Assembly (NCBI GenBank): GCA_018263005.1
Contig: JADFDH010000002.1
Span: 62,001-126,000 of the forward strand
Length of the DNA stretch: 64,000 nt
From: Methanobacterium sp.
GTDB taxonomy: Archaea > Methanobacteriota > Methanobacteria > Methanobacteriales > Methanobacteriaceae
Reading direction: 5' to 3'
The notes below the pieces were generated by a model, which saw only the letters and a program-made list of their open reading frames with translations, was not told the origin of the DNA and made no database searches. Each line of letters opens with the position of its first letter. Position 1 is the stretch's first letter. This document shows positions 55,969 to 63,911 of the stretch, one piece after another. A program made the position numbers and the translations under genes.

Positions 55969-56040
55969 AAATATCACTATTATACTCATTTTCTTATCTT
56001 AAGTTAAATTTCTCTAAATAAACCAGATGCAAATGATCAT

Positions 56041-56454
56041 TCAATTTTCATTCTTAAATTCCTTATAATCACGTTTTTTATATAAATAGAGGTTTTTCTT
56101 GCTTCTATGTCCTGTGAAGATCTCATATCTATCATAATCCTTGAAAACATCTTCAATTGCCCTCATAAGCTTGCTGCCAATTCCTTGGTTCTGGAAATCA
56201 GGATGTACAATTAACTGGCCGATATAACATGTTTCAAATTTAGTCCTTTTTGCCTTTATCGATGCGATGATTCTTTTATCTTCTACTGCCTTCAGGGAAA
56301 AAATAATCTATAAAATCATTTTTAATCTCTTCAAAAGTTTGAATACTGAAATGGATTCTTATTCTTCATATATAATCGCTTCGCTTAGATAACACAGTTT
56401 TTTGCAGGGAAATTATCTTGCATGATCATCAATACTGGCCTGTTCAATAATCAT
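56041..56454 (-). pseudogene. GNAT acetyltransferase pseudogene
   Basis: Leftward from ATG 56454 the frame reads MIIEQASIDDHAR, a stop, then KLCYLSEAIIYEE, another stop, and shifted pieces. After them the intact domain core reads KAVEDKRIIASIKAKRTKFE, YIGQLIVHPDFQNQGIGSKL (the acetyl-CoA loop) and YEIFTGHRSKKNLYLYKKRD to the stop at 56041. At least two stops and two frameshifts near the N-terminus show it is dead. It sits between two methyltransferase genes. Confidence 0.75.
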
Positions 56455-56464
56455 TTTATCATAA

Positions 56465-57268
56465 CTATTTTTTCGCCATCCCTTTAAAAAAATTATAGAA
56501 AAATGTTCCAGAAGGTTCAGATGACTGATGTAAATCTTCAATACCCTTCTGCCAGGTTTCCTCGTTGATGCGTCCTGAATTAATTGCCTGATCTTTAATT
56601 CCTTTTACCATGGCAATTATGGTGTTTTTGATGAATCCTTCCACTAACTCTGGTTTACTTTTGTCAACATAAACTACTCTAGGGTCTATTTGGATGCTGT
56701 TGAAACCAGCATCAGTTAATAAAGGGTATAGTTCTCGTCCGATTAATGGGTTGCATTTTAGGTCTTTTTGTACTTCAATCAAACATTGCCATGATTTCAT
56801 AGCCTCTTCTGTCTCCGGGTGGAAGTAACATGACCCATGATCTCCCTCTATAACAGTGATAGTCCCCCCTTTCTTGAGTACTCTATACAAACTTTCAAGG
56901 GCTGCGACGGGATCATTAAGATGTTCTAAAACAAAACAGATGAACACATGGTCAAAACTTTCATCCTCAAAGGGCATTTCCATAATATCAGCTTTATGGA
57001 AATTGACATTTTTTATCCCTTCATTATTTATCAAAGATTTCGCCTGTTCTAATGAGGGTTCTGATATGTCTAATGAAATAATATCTGCTTTAGGGCTGTT
57101 TCGAGCCAGTGTGATGGTCTGAGCTCCAACACCACATCCCGCTTCCAGTATTAAACTTCCCTCAGGATATTTAGTGTCATGATGTAAGAGTGATGCCAGT
57201 GTTTTTGCTTGATCGACCAGTCTCTTTGCCTCTCTTTCTGAATATCCGTGAACGTAATCTTCTCTCAT
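56465..57268 (-). CDS. Class I SAM-dependent methyltransferase (UbiE/arsenite-type)
   Basis: A 267-residue methyltransferase. Motif I is LILEAGCGVGAQTITLA, strand 2 ends DIISLDISEPSLEQAK, motif post-I DIMEMPFEDESFDHVFICFV and the YRVLKKGGTITVIEGD motif III are all intact. The C-terminal 100 residues contain the substrate cap. The acceptor is not evident. It is transcribed leftward just before the GNAT pseudogene. Confidence 0.85.
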   Translation of the reverse strand: MREDYVHGYSEREAKRLVDQAKTLASLLHHDTKYPEGSLILEAGCGVGAQTITLARNSPKADIISLDISEPSLEQAKSLINNEGIKNVNFHKADIMEMPFEDESFDHVFICFVLEHLNDPVAALESLYRVLKKGGTITVIEGDHGSCYFHPETEEAMKSWQCLIEVQKDLKCNPLIGRELYPLLTDAGFNSIQIDPRVVYVDKSKPELVEGFIKNTIIAMVKGIKDQAINSGRINEETWQKGIEDLHQSSEPSGTFFYNFFKGMAKK

Positions 57269-57445
57269 TTTGAAAACCCTCTGATTTTAATTTTAAATTA
57301 TTCAATCATAATAATACCCATTTTAGGAAGAAAAAAAATTAATTCATTTTATTTAATATATTTTTGAAATAGAGTACTATTTAAAACTTTATGGGACATT
57401 TTTATACATTAACTAGTTTGATGAAAACACTACAATAATAAAGTG

Positions 57446-58048
57446 CTATAGAAACCATTCAGTGTGGAATATCTTATCCAGTGCTTCAGATAAGTTTTTA
57501 CTCTTTAATATTATTTCAGACACCTTTCTATGGGGCATACAATATATGGTTGGAAAATCCACTTCACCCTTATCATTTTGGACAGAATAAGCTAAAAATT
57601 CTCGTTTTATATCAAATTCTTCATTAAGATATTCTTTATTCCCACGGACATCCATCCTTATCCATTTACCAATATTTTTAAGGTATACTGCATTTAAACC
57701 GTGCAATCCAAGATTTTCACCAAAATAAAGTCTTTGATAACAAAAACCAGTGGGAACACGGGAAAATCTTAAAAGAGCTGCAAAAAGATTAGATTTTGCA
57801 AAACATAATCCATGCCCATATTTAAGAACATCAGATGCTTTAAAAACTAATTTTTCTTCATTGATATCCATTGAATGATGTATATCGTCTCTTACAAATT
57901 TATACATTGTTTTTATAATTTCAATCTTATCTTCTATCCCCTCTGATAAATAAAAAGCCATATTTTGTATGTTTTTATTGAAGAAGTCGATGAATTGAGA
58001 TGAATTCAGATATCTATCGATTTCGCTTTTTTCCTGTATTAATAACAA
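57446..58048 (-). CDS. Transglutaminase-like cysteine protease-fold protein
   Basis: A 200-residue cytoplasmic protein with a transglutaminase-core triad: Cys in KYGHGLCFAKSNLFAALLR, His in LGLHGLNAVYL and Asp in WIRMDVRGN. Such archaeal proteins are peptidases, amidases or acyl transferases. Start TTG 58048 is chosen because GGTGAT stands a few bases upstream. It is the last gene of a probable operon with the channel-like, HEAT and PEP-mutase-like genes. Confidence 0.82.
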   Translation of the reverse strand: MLLIQEKSEIDRYLNSSQFIDFFNKNIQNMAFYLSEGIEDKIEIIKTMYKFVRDDIHHSMDINEEKLVFKASDVLKYGHGLCFAKSNLFAALLRFSRVPTGFCYQRLYFGENLGLHGLNAVYLKNIGKWIRMDVRGNKEYLNEEFDIKREFLAYSVQNDKGEVDFPTIYCMPHRKVSEIILKSKNLSEALDKIFHTEWFL

Positions 58049-58078
58049 TTTATCACCATATAACTATAAAAATACCAG

Positions 58079-59203
58079 TTAGTACCATGCCGCAGCCATA
58101 ATTGCTATATTTGCCACTATATAAATTATCAATAGTAAAATAAACGAAATTCGATCCAATAATATTGATAAAACCTTTTCACCCTTGATTCCATATAGAT
58201 ATAGTGATATTGTGGATTCTATTAGTGTTATTAGTATTAAAAGCAATCCTAAATCGTTTACCATATCCGCAAGGGTCATTATTCCTGTTTTCGGCATTAG
58301 ACTGGAGGTTACTATGGTATTGGCGATTGCCACGAATAAAGCACCGGCTCCCAATCCAAATCTAGGCTCTGCTTCTGTGGGTTTGATGAATAACGCCACC
58401 AGTGCCGCAGCAACTGCTACGAACAGCCCTATGAATATTCTGAAATAGAATCCTAAATCTGGCCGGGAAATCTCTATTCCCGCTCTTAATTGAGAATAAG
58501 TCGAATTATTATTTATAATTCTTGGATCTCCAAAATTTGATTCATATACATGTGGTTTTTCAATGATCATCATCTTGTCAATTTCATATCCATGAACTTC
58601 CAACTGAGAATTGATATTCGAGTTATTATCTGGTACATATATTAAATCCTGTCTTATAGTTTTATCATCTTCTATCTTTATGGTAAGTACGTGATTATCT
58701 ATGGGGAATCTTAACATATCGAAGTATTTTGTTATCTTAGCTGTTATGTAATAAACTTGGTATTGTTCTGTTCCATTGGTGTATTCTTCCACTAATACTT
58801 TCTTATCTTCTTCAATTTCTCCATCTATTACTTGAAAGTTTTCACCAGGGTCAACATCACTTCCATTCCATCTAAACCATAGATAAAAATCAACGGTCCA
58901 CGTACTATCAGATAAGGATATATCTTTGATTCTATCCACGTAAATACCAGTGTAAATTTTAGTTGCGTTGTTGTTTTCAAGATTTAAATCAGATAAGGTA
59001 AGTCCAGGTTCAGTGAAATTAGGATTCATCCTCTCTAAATGTTTATTAATTGAATCTTGTTTATCATCATAAACCATTCCCACCATGAAGCCTGTTACCA
59101 GTAAGAAAAGGAGCATTACACCTATTATCCATATTGCGAGGAATCTTCGTCCTTTAGGCTTTATTCCTTTATTATTTCTGTTTCCATCATCCTTACCGGC
59201 CAA
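58079..59203 (-). CDS. Pentameric ligand-gated ion channel-like protein with an extra N-terminal membrane anchor
   Basis: A 374-residue protein. A first membrane segment (21-44) precedes an extracytoplasmic beta-sandwich (about 60-248) with VDFYLWFRW (104-112) and the LRFPIDNHVLTIKI segment (164-177) that match the conserved W-x-x-D/F-P-F-D elements of Cys-loop-type ligand domains. Four C-terminal segments follow (about 252-273, 283-302, 313-337, 349-372). The M2-like helix RFGLGAGALFVAIANTIVTS is followed by MPKTGIMTLADMV, the typical M2-M3 linker. It has no cysteine at all, so no Cys-loop. An ion channel is probable; the ligand is unknown. Confidence 0.75.
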   Translation of the reverse strand: MAGKDDGNRNNKGIKPKGRRFLAIWIIGVMLLFLLVTGFMVGMVYDDKQDSINKHLERMNPNFTEPGLTLSDLNLENNNATKIYTGIYVDRIKDISLSDSTWTVDFYLWFRWNGSDVDPGENFQVIDGEIEEDKKVLVEEYTNGTEQYQVYYITAKITKYFDMLRFPIDNHVLTIKIEDDKTIRQDLIYVPDNNSNINSQLEVHGYEIDKMMIIEKPHVYESNFGDPRIINNNSTYSQLRAGIEISRPDLGFYFRIFIGLFVAVAAALVALFIKPTEAEPRFGLGAGALFVAIANTIVTSSLMPKTGIMTLADMVNDLGLLLILITLIESTISLYLYGIKGEKVLSILLDRISFILLLIIYIVANIAIMAAAWY

Positions 59204-59256
59204 TTGAATAACCCCTATAGAATATTAATAATTTTATCTTCTAGTTCATATGGATT

Positions 59257-59961
59257 TTATCTATTTTTAATGGAATTAATTACCTTCTTTAAAGCAGACT
59301 CAAACCCAAGAGATTCACCATTTGAATTTTCAAGAGCCTGTTTTAGATAGGGAAGGGCACTTGTATCACCAATCATATCCAATGCATTAACTGCATTTAC
59401 CCTAACCAAATAATTTTCATCTTTCAGAGAATTAACTAGCGATTTAACAGCAGAATTATCTCCTATCTTCCCCAGAGAGGTTACGGTACATGCACGGATT
59501 ATATAATCATTTTCACGTAATATATCCGCCAGTGGTTCAACCGCTTCTTTATCCTTCAAATTCCCCAGAGCATCCACAACTTCACATCTTACATTTAAAC
59601 ATCCATCCTTTAAAGCAGCTATAATTGGTTTAACTGCCCGTTTATCCCCTATTGCTCCTAATGCTAATGCTGCAGTTTCACGAATATTCCAGTGACTATC
59701 ATTTAACATTCTAATTAATGGTTCCACAGCCTTTTGATCTCGGATATTACCTAGAGAAAGTACTGCTGCCTTACGAATAGGCCAATAATCGTCTCTTAAT
59801 AATCCAATCAAAGGTTCTACAGCCTGTTCAGATCGTATATCTCCCAGGATATAGGCAGCTTTTTCCCTGATCTTCTTATCTTCATTAGCATCAAGAGCCT
59901 TAATTAGTCCGTCAGCATCCTTCATGTCTCTCATTTCTTCCAGTTCAAAATCTGAGACCAT
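59257..59961 (-). CDS. HEAT-repeat (PBS lyase-like) protein
   Basis: A 234-residue soluble scaffold of about six to seven HEAT-like repeats of about 31 residues, each with the pattern A(V/L)(E/K)PLIxxLxDxxxxIRxxAAxALGxIxD. It has no catalytic residues. Its repeat helices probably bind a partner protein. It lies 53 bases upstream of the channel-like gene on the same strand, so may regulate or assemble it. GAGGTTTAA lies before the ATG. Confidence 0.88.
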   Translation of the reverse strand: MVSDFELEEMRDMKDADGLIKALDANEDKKIREKAAYILGDIRSEQAVEPLIGLLRDDYWPIRKAAVLSLGNIRDQKAVEPLIRMLNDSHWNIRETAALALGAIGDKRAVKPIIAALKDGCLNVRCEVVDALGNLKDKEAVEPLADILRENDYIIRACTVTSLGKIGDNSAVKSLVNSLKDENYLVRVNAVNALDMIGDTSALPYLKQALENSNGESLGFESALKKVINSIKNR

Positions 59962-60018
59962 ATTTAAACCTCTGTCTATTTATATTGAATTATTCATTCA
60001 TCTTTTTAGGATTCTTTT

Positions 60019-60837
60019 TTAATCTGGGACTGGATTTAAAATCCACTCACCTACTATTTCTTCCATTTTATCATTTTTTATTAAATTAAGCGATTTTCGC
60101 AGGGAATTTAAACTGGAAAATATTAGTAATGTTGGTAAACTAACCCGGGCTACTCCTGCTTTTTTTAAATCATCAATAGAAAAATTTTCCAGATTATATG
60201 GCATACCCGCAGCAATACTAACCGGACCATTAACCTCCCTGGTAATCCTTTTTACTTCATCCAGTGTTTCAACATAAGTTATAAATGCCAGATCAGCTCC
60301 TGCAAGAAGATATTGATTAGCCCGTTCTATGGCCATTTCTAAACCTTCATCTCTATCATCAGTTGATCTCAATGCATCTGTTCGGCCGTTTATTACTAAA
60401 TCCGACTTATTTTTTACTTCTGCTATTTCACGAGCCGCCATTATTTTTTGCATCATTAAATCTTCATCTATCACAGAGACTATGCTTTTTCCATCAGGTA
60501 TCTGATCCTCCAGGTTAAGCCCAGCTACCCCAATCTTAATAAATCTCTCTACAGTCTCCAATACTTCTTCAGGTCCCCCATATCCATCTTCAGCATCAGC
60601 TATCACTGGAACATCCACTGATTCTACAATTTGACCGGTCCATAAAAGATTTTCTTCAAGGGTTACATCTATCTCCTTTTGATATCCGGCCGCTACAGAA
60701 AAACTGTATCCTGAGCATTGTACTGCTAAAAATCCTGCATTCTCAATTAATTTAGCGCTTATAGGATCGTAGGCATCTGGCATAATTAGTGTTTGGTCAA
60801 AATTGATAAGTTTTCGAAGTAATCTGCTTTTATTCAT
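60019..60837 (-). CDS. Isocitrate lyase/PEP mutase-superfamily protein
   Basis: A 272-residue TIM-barrel protein of the PEP mutase/isocitrate lyase superfamily. Motifs: MPDAYDPISAKLIENAGF, the metal/substrate-binding DVPVIADAEDGYGGPEEVL, GVAGLNLEDQIPDG, and VINGRTDAL. The KKCGH lyase cysteine loop of isocitrate lyases is not evident, so a carboxyvinyl- or oxaloacetate-handling lyase or phosphonate enzyme is more likely than isocitrate lyase. AAGGAG precedes the ATG. It heads a probable four-gene operon. Confidence 0.82.
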   Translation of the reverse strand: MNKSRLLRKLINFDQTLIMPDAYDPISAKLIENAGFLAVQCSGYSFSVAAGYQKEIDVTLEENLLWTGQIVESVDVPVIADAEDGYGGPEEVLETVERFIKIGVAGLNLEDQIPDGKSIVSVIDEDLMMQKIMAAREIAEVKNKSDLVINGRTDALRSTDDRDEGLEMAIERANQYLLAGADLAFITYVETLDEVKRITREVNGPVSIAAGMPYNLENFSIDDLKKAGVARVSLPTLLIFSSLNSLRKSLNLIKNDKMEEIVGEWILNPVPD

Positions 60838-60931
60838 AAAAACTCCTTCTTAATATAATTTAATACCCAATTTAATAAATAATTTTAAAAAAAATTGATT
60901 TTATAATTGACCAATATGAATTGAGGATAAA

Positions 60932-61501
60932 ATGATCCAGAATAAACCCACCGCCATCATCTTAGCAGTTTTAACCTTCATTTTAGGAAGTATTATATTT
61001 ACCAGCTTAATATTTTATCTTTTAGAATACCCCCTATCTTCCGTGGCTGAACATCAAAATTATCTATTCCTAGCCATATTAGCCAGTGCATTTTTGGCTT
61101 CCATGGTTTATGGAAGGGGAAGTAAAGAAAGATCTTCCCGAGTATTAAATATAATACAGGAATCATTTGGAATAACTTCCCAGGAGAAGGATATTTATAA
61201 GGTTCTGCGCACCATAGAACAGCTACCACCATTTGTAGTAGAAAAATACATTGATTTGAAAATAAATGCAGCAGAGGAGTTTGAAGACCAAATAAAGGAC
61301 TATAAAAATAAATTATCAGAAGTTGATCTTTTTAAAATAAAGACTATTATAGAAACTCCCATTGAAGAACTGCAAGATTTATCCTATGAACTCTATTTAG
61401 AAACTGAATTAGAACAATTTAAATTAATTTCAAAATCCGAAGCAAAGCCTTTAATTGAATTAAACATAATAGAACTGAAAAAGATTCTATTTGATGATTG
61501 A
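60932..61501 (+). CDS. Two-span membrane protein with a cytoplasmic helical domain
   Basis: A 189-residue protein: two hydrophobic segments (about 9-33 and 46-61), then a highly charged helical cytoplasmic domain with a periodic Glu/Lys pattern (EEFEDQIKDYKNKLSEVD). No family is recognised. GAGGAT precedes the ATG. It is divergent from the PEP mutase-like gene and convergent with the GNAT gene, whose stop is one base away. Confidence 0.55.
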   Translation: MIQNKPTAIILAVLTFILGSIIFTSLIFYLLEYPLSSVAEHQNYLFLAILASAFLASMVYGRGSKERSSRVLNIIQESFGITSQEKDIYKVLRTIEQLPPFVVEKYIDLKINAAEEFEDQIKDYKNKLSEVDLFKIKTIIETPIEELQDLSYELYLETELEQFKLISKSEAKPLIELNIIELKKILFDD

Positions 61502-61906
61502 TCATGTTTTTAGATAAGTAATAAAAAGTGGACTCTTATCTAATCCAATCTCAAATCCACATTTTTTATAAAATTCTATCTCAGAATCATAAGCAATAAC
61601 TACTTTCCGGGCAAAATCCTGATATTCATCCAGTATTAGTTTAACCAATATTTCTCCAATACCCATCCCTTGATAATCTGGCCTGATCAGTAAATAATGG
61701 AAATAAACCGTCATAACACCGTCAGATAATGAATTAATCAGTCCTACTAATTTTTCATCATCCCAAGCAGAATAAACTCTATGGGAATTTTTTATGGCTT
61801 CTTTCAATTTAAAAGGATAATTCCCAGAATCCCAACCAACTAATAGAAATAGTTCTTGCAATTTCTCTTTATCAAATTCTTTTATTGTTTTATAATCTAT
61901 TTCCAT
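61502..61906 (-). CDS. GNAT-family N-acetyltransferase
   Basis: A 134-residue acetyltransferase of minimal GNAT size. The acetyl-CoA loop reads IRPDYQGMGIGEILVKLIL; the strand before it (YFHYLLIRPD) and the C-terminal KCGFEIG are typical. The acceptor is unknown. GAGGAAT precedes the ATG. It follows the second GNAT gene on the same strand by 21 bases. Confidence 0.85.
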   Translation of the reverse strand: MEIDYKTIKEFDKEKLQELFLLVGWDSGNYPFKLKEAIKNSHRVYSAWDDEKLVGLINSLSDGVMTVYFHYLLIRPDYQGMGIGEILVKLILDEYQDFARKVVIAYDSEIEFYKKCGFEIGLDKSPLFITYLKT

Positions 61907-61927
61907 GATTTATTCCTCTAGAAACAC

Positions 61928-62530
61928 TTATAACTGGTATTCCATATTATATACTCCCTTTTTACCTCCAAACCAGGGAATAATCTTTTCATTGTATATT
62001 TTAAATCCAAACTTCTTATATACAATTAGAGCAACTTCATTATTTATGTCAACATCTAAAACAACTCTTTTACAACGATTTTTCCCTGCAATTTTTAAAG
62101 ATTCTTTTAAAATAAACTTACCCAACCCTTTCCCTCTGCATTTGTAATCTACAGCTACACTAGCTAAGTACAGATCATCTTCATCTAATTTAGCTAAAAA
62201 AATCTGATCCACAAAATCGAATAAAGTAAATTTTAATGCGTTTATAAAGTTAAATGTTTTAAAGTATAAGTTTAAATGGTGTTTAAAATCGTGACCATCT
62301 CCCATGGAAATAACTAAAATACCATGGACCTGATTCTCTTCACCGGTTACCACATAAATATTTTTATGACCCAGATTATTTTTTCCTAATTCAACTAACT
62401 TTCTTATTTTACCTATTGCATTCTGCTTATTTTTAAAATAGAAATCAAATGATTCACTATCCGTTTCATAAATAAGTCCTGCAATTAAATTGAGATCAAA
62501 TTTATTAACATCTAATTTTACCAGTTCCAT
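61928..62530 (-). CDS. GNAT-family N-acetyltransferase
   Basis: A 200-residue GNAT protein with acetyl-CoA loop LASVAVDYKCRGKGLGKFIL and the closing NNEVALIVYKKFGFKIY. The domain begins at ATG 62530. A longer version starting with GTG 62581 would be almost leaderless relative to a TATA box (GATATAAATG at 62601-62610, minus strand), and neither start has a clear ribosome binding site, so the N-terminus is uncertain by 17 residues. It is probably cotranscribed with the following GNAT gene. Confidence 0.8.
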   Translation of the reverse strand: MELVKLDVNKFDLNLIAGLIYETDSESFDFYFKNKQNAIGKIRKLVELGKNNLGHKNIYVVTGEENQVHGILVISMGDGHDFKHHLNLYFKTFNFINALKFTLFDFVDQIFLAKLDEDDLYLASVAVDYKCRGKGLGKFILKESLKIAGKNRCKRVVLDVDINNEVALIVYKKFGFKIYNEKIIPWFGGKKGVYNMEYQL

Positions 62531-62631
62531 GTTACTTGATACATTTGAACTTTTATTAATTAAAACAATATGACCCCTCACACCGACACAATCAAGCTGC
62601 CATTTATATCCTGTTCTAAAATAAAAAAGAT

Positions 62632-62663
62632 TATATAGTTAGTTTGATTAAACTAATTATATA
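62632..62663. promoter_or_regulatory. 32-base interrupted palindrome in the methyltransferase promoter
   Basis: TATATA-G-TTAGTTT-GATT-AAACTAA-T-TATATA: arms of 14 bases with one mismatch around a 4-base spacer. It contains a TATA box on its left and lies about 20 bases before the methyltransferase start codon. It is a good candidate operator. Confidence 0.55.
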
Positions 62664-62683
62664 AATTGTAAAACGGTGATAAA

Positions 62684-63448
62684 ATGAAACAACTAGATAA
62701 AAACCGATTTCAGTCCGTAAGTATGGCAAACTCCTATGACAAGATGTGCCAGTTGCTAGTGCCGGGATATGATTTAATGCAGGATACTCTGATAGATTTC
62801 CTAAAATTTGAAAAAATTAACAACATAGTACTTTTAGATCTAGGTGCTGGAAGCGGTATTTTAATTGAAAAAATATTAAAAGAATTTTCTAATTCAATCT
62901 GCTATTATCTGGATTTTTCAGATGATTTCATCAACATTGCTAAAGAAAGATTAAATAAATATCAGGATCGTGTGACTTATATCAAATCTGATTTTAATAA
63001 TCCATGGGAATCAAATATAACTCAAAAACCAAATTTAATTACTTCAACATCCGCCATACACCATCTTAGCAATGAAAATAAAAGGAAACTATATGAAAAA
63101 TGTTATAATATACTCGAAGATAGTGGTTGGTTCTTCAACATAGACGAAATGAAAACTATAAATGAAGAATCCCATTTAAAAAATCTTTACTATTGGGTTT
63201 ATCATGCAAATAAGCAAAAAGAAACACTTCCAGACAATGAAATAAATGCATATGATGGATGGATGGAAAAATTCGGTAGTTGGAAAGAAAGAAACATTGA
63301 AAACATGTATCTTCCAAAAAAAGAGGGTGATGACATCCATGAATCCTTCCTAAAGCAGCTGGTATGGTTAGAAGAAATTGGATTCCAGGAAACTGATATA
63401 TTCTGCAAGCATTTCCTCTGGGGAATGATTGGTGGAAAAAAAGTTTAA
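62684..63448 (+). CDS. Class I SAM-dependent methyltransferase
   Basis: A 254-residue methyltransferase: motif I IVLLDLGAGSGILIEKIL, strand 2 CYYLDFSDDFINIAKERL, and the STSAIHHLSNENKRKLYEKC post-motif segment. The C-terminal cap (about 165-254) resembles that of the methyltransferase at 55213 (MYLPKKEGDD, LVWLEEIGFQETDIFCKHFL, GMIGGKK). The acceptor is unknown. GGTGAT precedes the ATG. A palindrome lies in its promoter. Confidence 0.85.
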   Translation: MKQLDKNRFQSVSMANSYDKMCQLLVPGYDLMQDTLIDFLKFEKINNIVLLDLGAGSGILIEKILKEFSNSICYYLDFSDDFINIAKERLNKYQDRVTYIKSDFNNPWESNITQKPNLITSTSAIHHLSNENKRKLYEKCYNILEDSGWFFNIDEMKTINEESHLKNLYYWVYHANKQKETLPDNEINAYDGWMEKFGSWKERNIENMYLPKKEGDDIHESFLKQLVWLEEIGFQETDIFCKHFLWGMIGGKKV

Positions 63449-63492
63449 TTATACAAGAATGCAATGGAAATCTTTATATACTTTTTTTATCA

Positions 63493-63504
63493 AGTATAAA
63501 TAAT
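63493..63504 (+). promoter_or_regulatory. TATA box of the ArsR gene
   Basis: AGTATAAATAAT is directly followed by the ArsR-type palindrome; transcription would start near 63522, about 20 bases before the ATG. Confidence 0.5.
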
Positions 63505-63522
63505 TCGATACTTATCGAATTA
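63501..63522. promoter_or_regulatory. ArsR operator, perfect 10-base inverted repeat
   Basis: TAATTCGATA CT TATCGAATTA is a perfect 22-base palindrome with a 2-base centre, overlapping the TATA box and start site of the ArsR gene. It fits autorepression. Confidence 0.75.
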
Positions 63523-63542
63523 TAAAATTAACTGGAATTAAC

Positions 63543-63845
63543 ATGAACACCGAAAAAATGGCTAAAGTTTTTAAAGCCCTCTCTAACCCCAACCGGCTAG
63601 AATTATATATGCAAATTGTCGAGAAACAGGAAAACTGTTACGAAGCTAATTGTGGATGTTTAATACATGATATCGTTAAATCACTGAATATAGGCGCACC
63701 CACCATCTCCCACCACCTTAAAGAATTATCAAACGCAGAATTAATCTTTACTGAAAGAAAAGGCAAATATTTAATGGCTAGAGTAAATGAAGACGTGGTT
63801 AATGAAGTTAATAAGCTTTTAAAGCTACATCATATAAAAAAATAA
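63543..63845 (+). CDS. ArsR-family transcriptional regulator with cysteine motif
   Basis: A 100-residue winged-helix repressor: FKALSNPNRLELYMQI, the recognition helix GAPTISHHLKELSNAELIF and the wing ERKGKYLMARV. Cysteines at 32, 37 and 39 (ENCYEANCGCLIHDIV) stand at the alpha-3 position where metal-sensing ArsR proteins have the CxC metal ligand, so it may sense a metal(loid) or redox state. The palindrome just upstream and a second copy before the following flavodoxin gene mark its likely targets. Confidence 0.88.
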   Translation: MNTEKMAKVFKALSNPNRLELYMQIVEKQENCYEANCGCLIHDIVKSLNIGAPTISHHLKELSNAELIFTERKGKYLMARVNEDVVNEVNKLLKLHHIKK

Positions 63846-63858
63846 TTTTTCCCATAAA

Positions 63859-63879
63859 AATTCGAAAGTTATCAAATTA
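63859..63879. promoter_or_regulatory. Second ArsR-type operator, before the flavodoxin gene
   Basis: AATTCGAAA G TTATCAAATTA matches 18 of 21 bases of the operator at 63501-63522, keeping the TTCGA and TTATC half-site cores. It lies 33 bases before the flavodoxin ATG. Confidence 0.6.
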
Positions 63880-63911
63880 ATAAATTATAGTGATGATTCA
63901 GGAAGTCTAAA

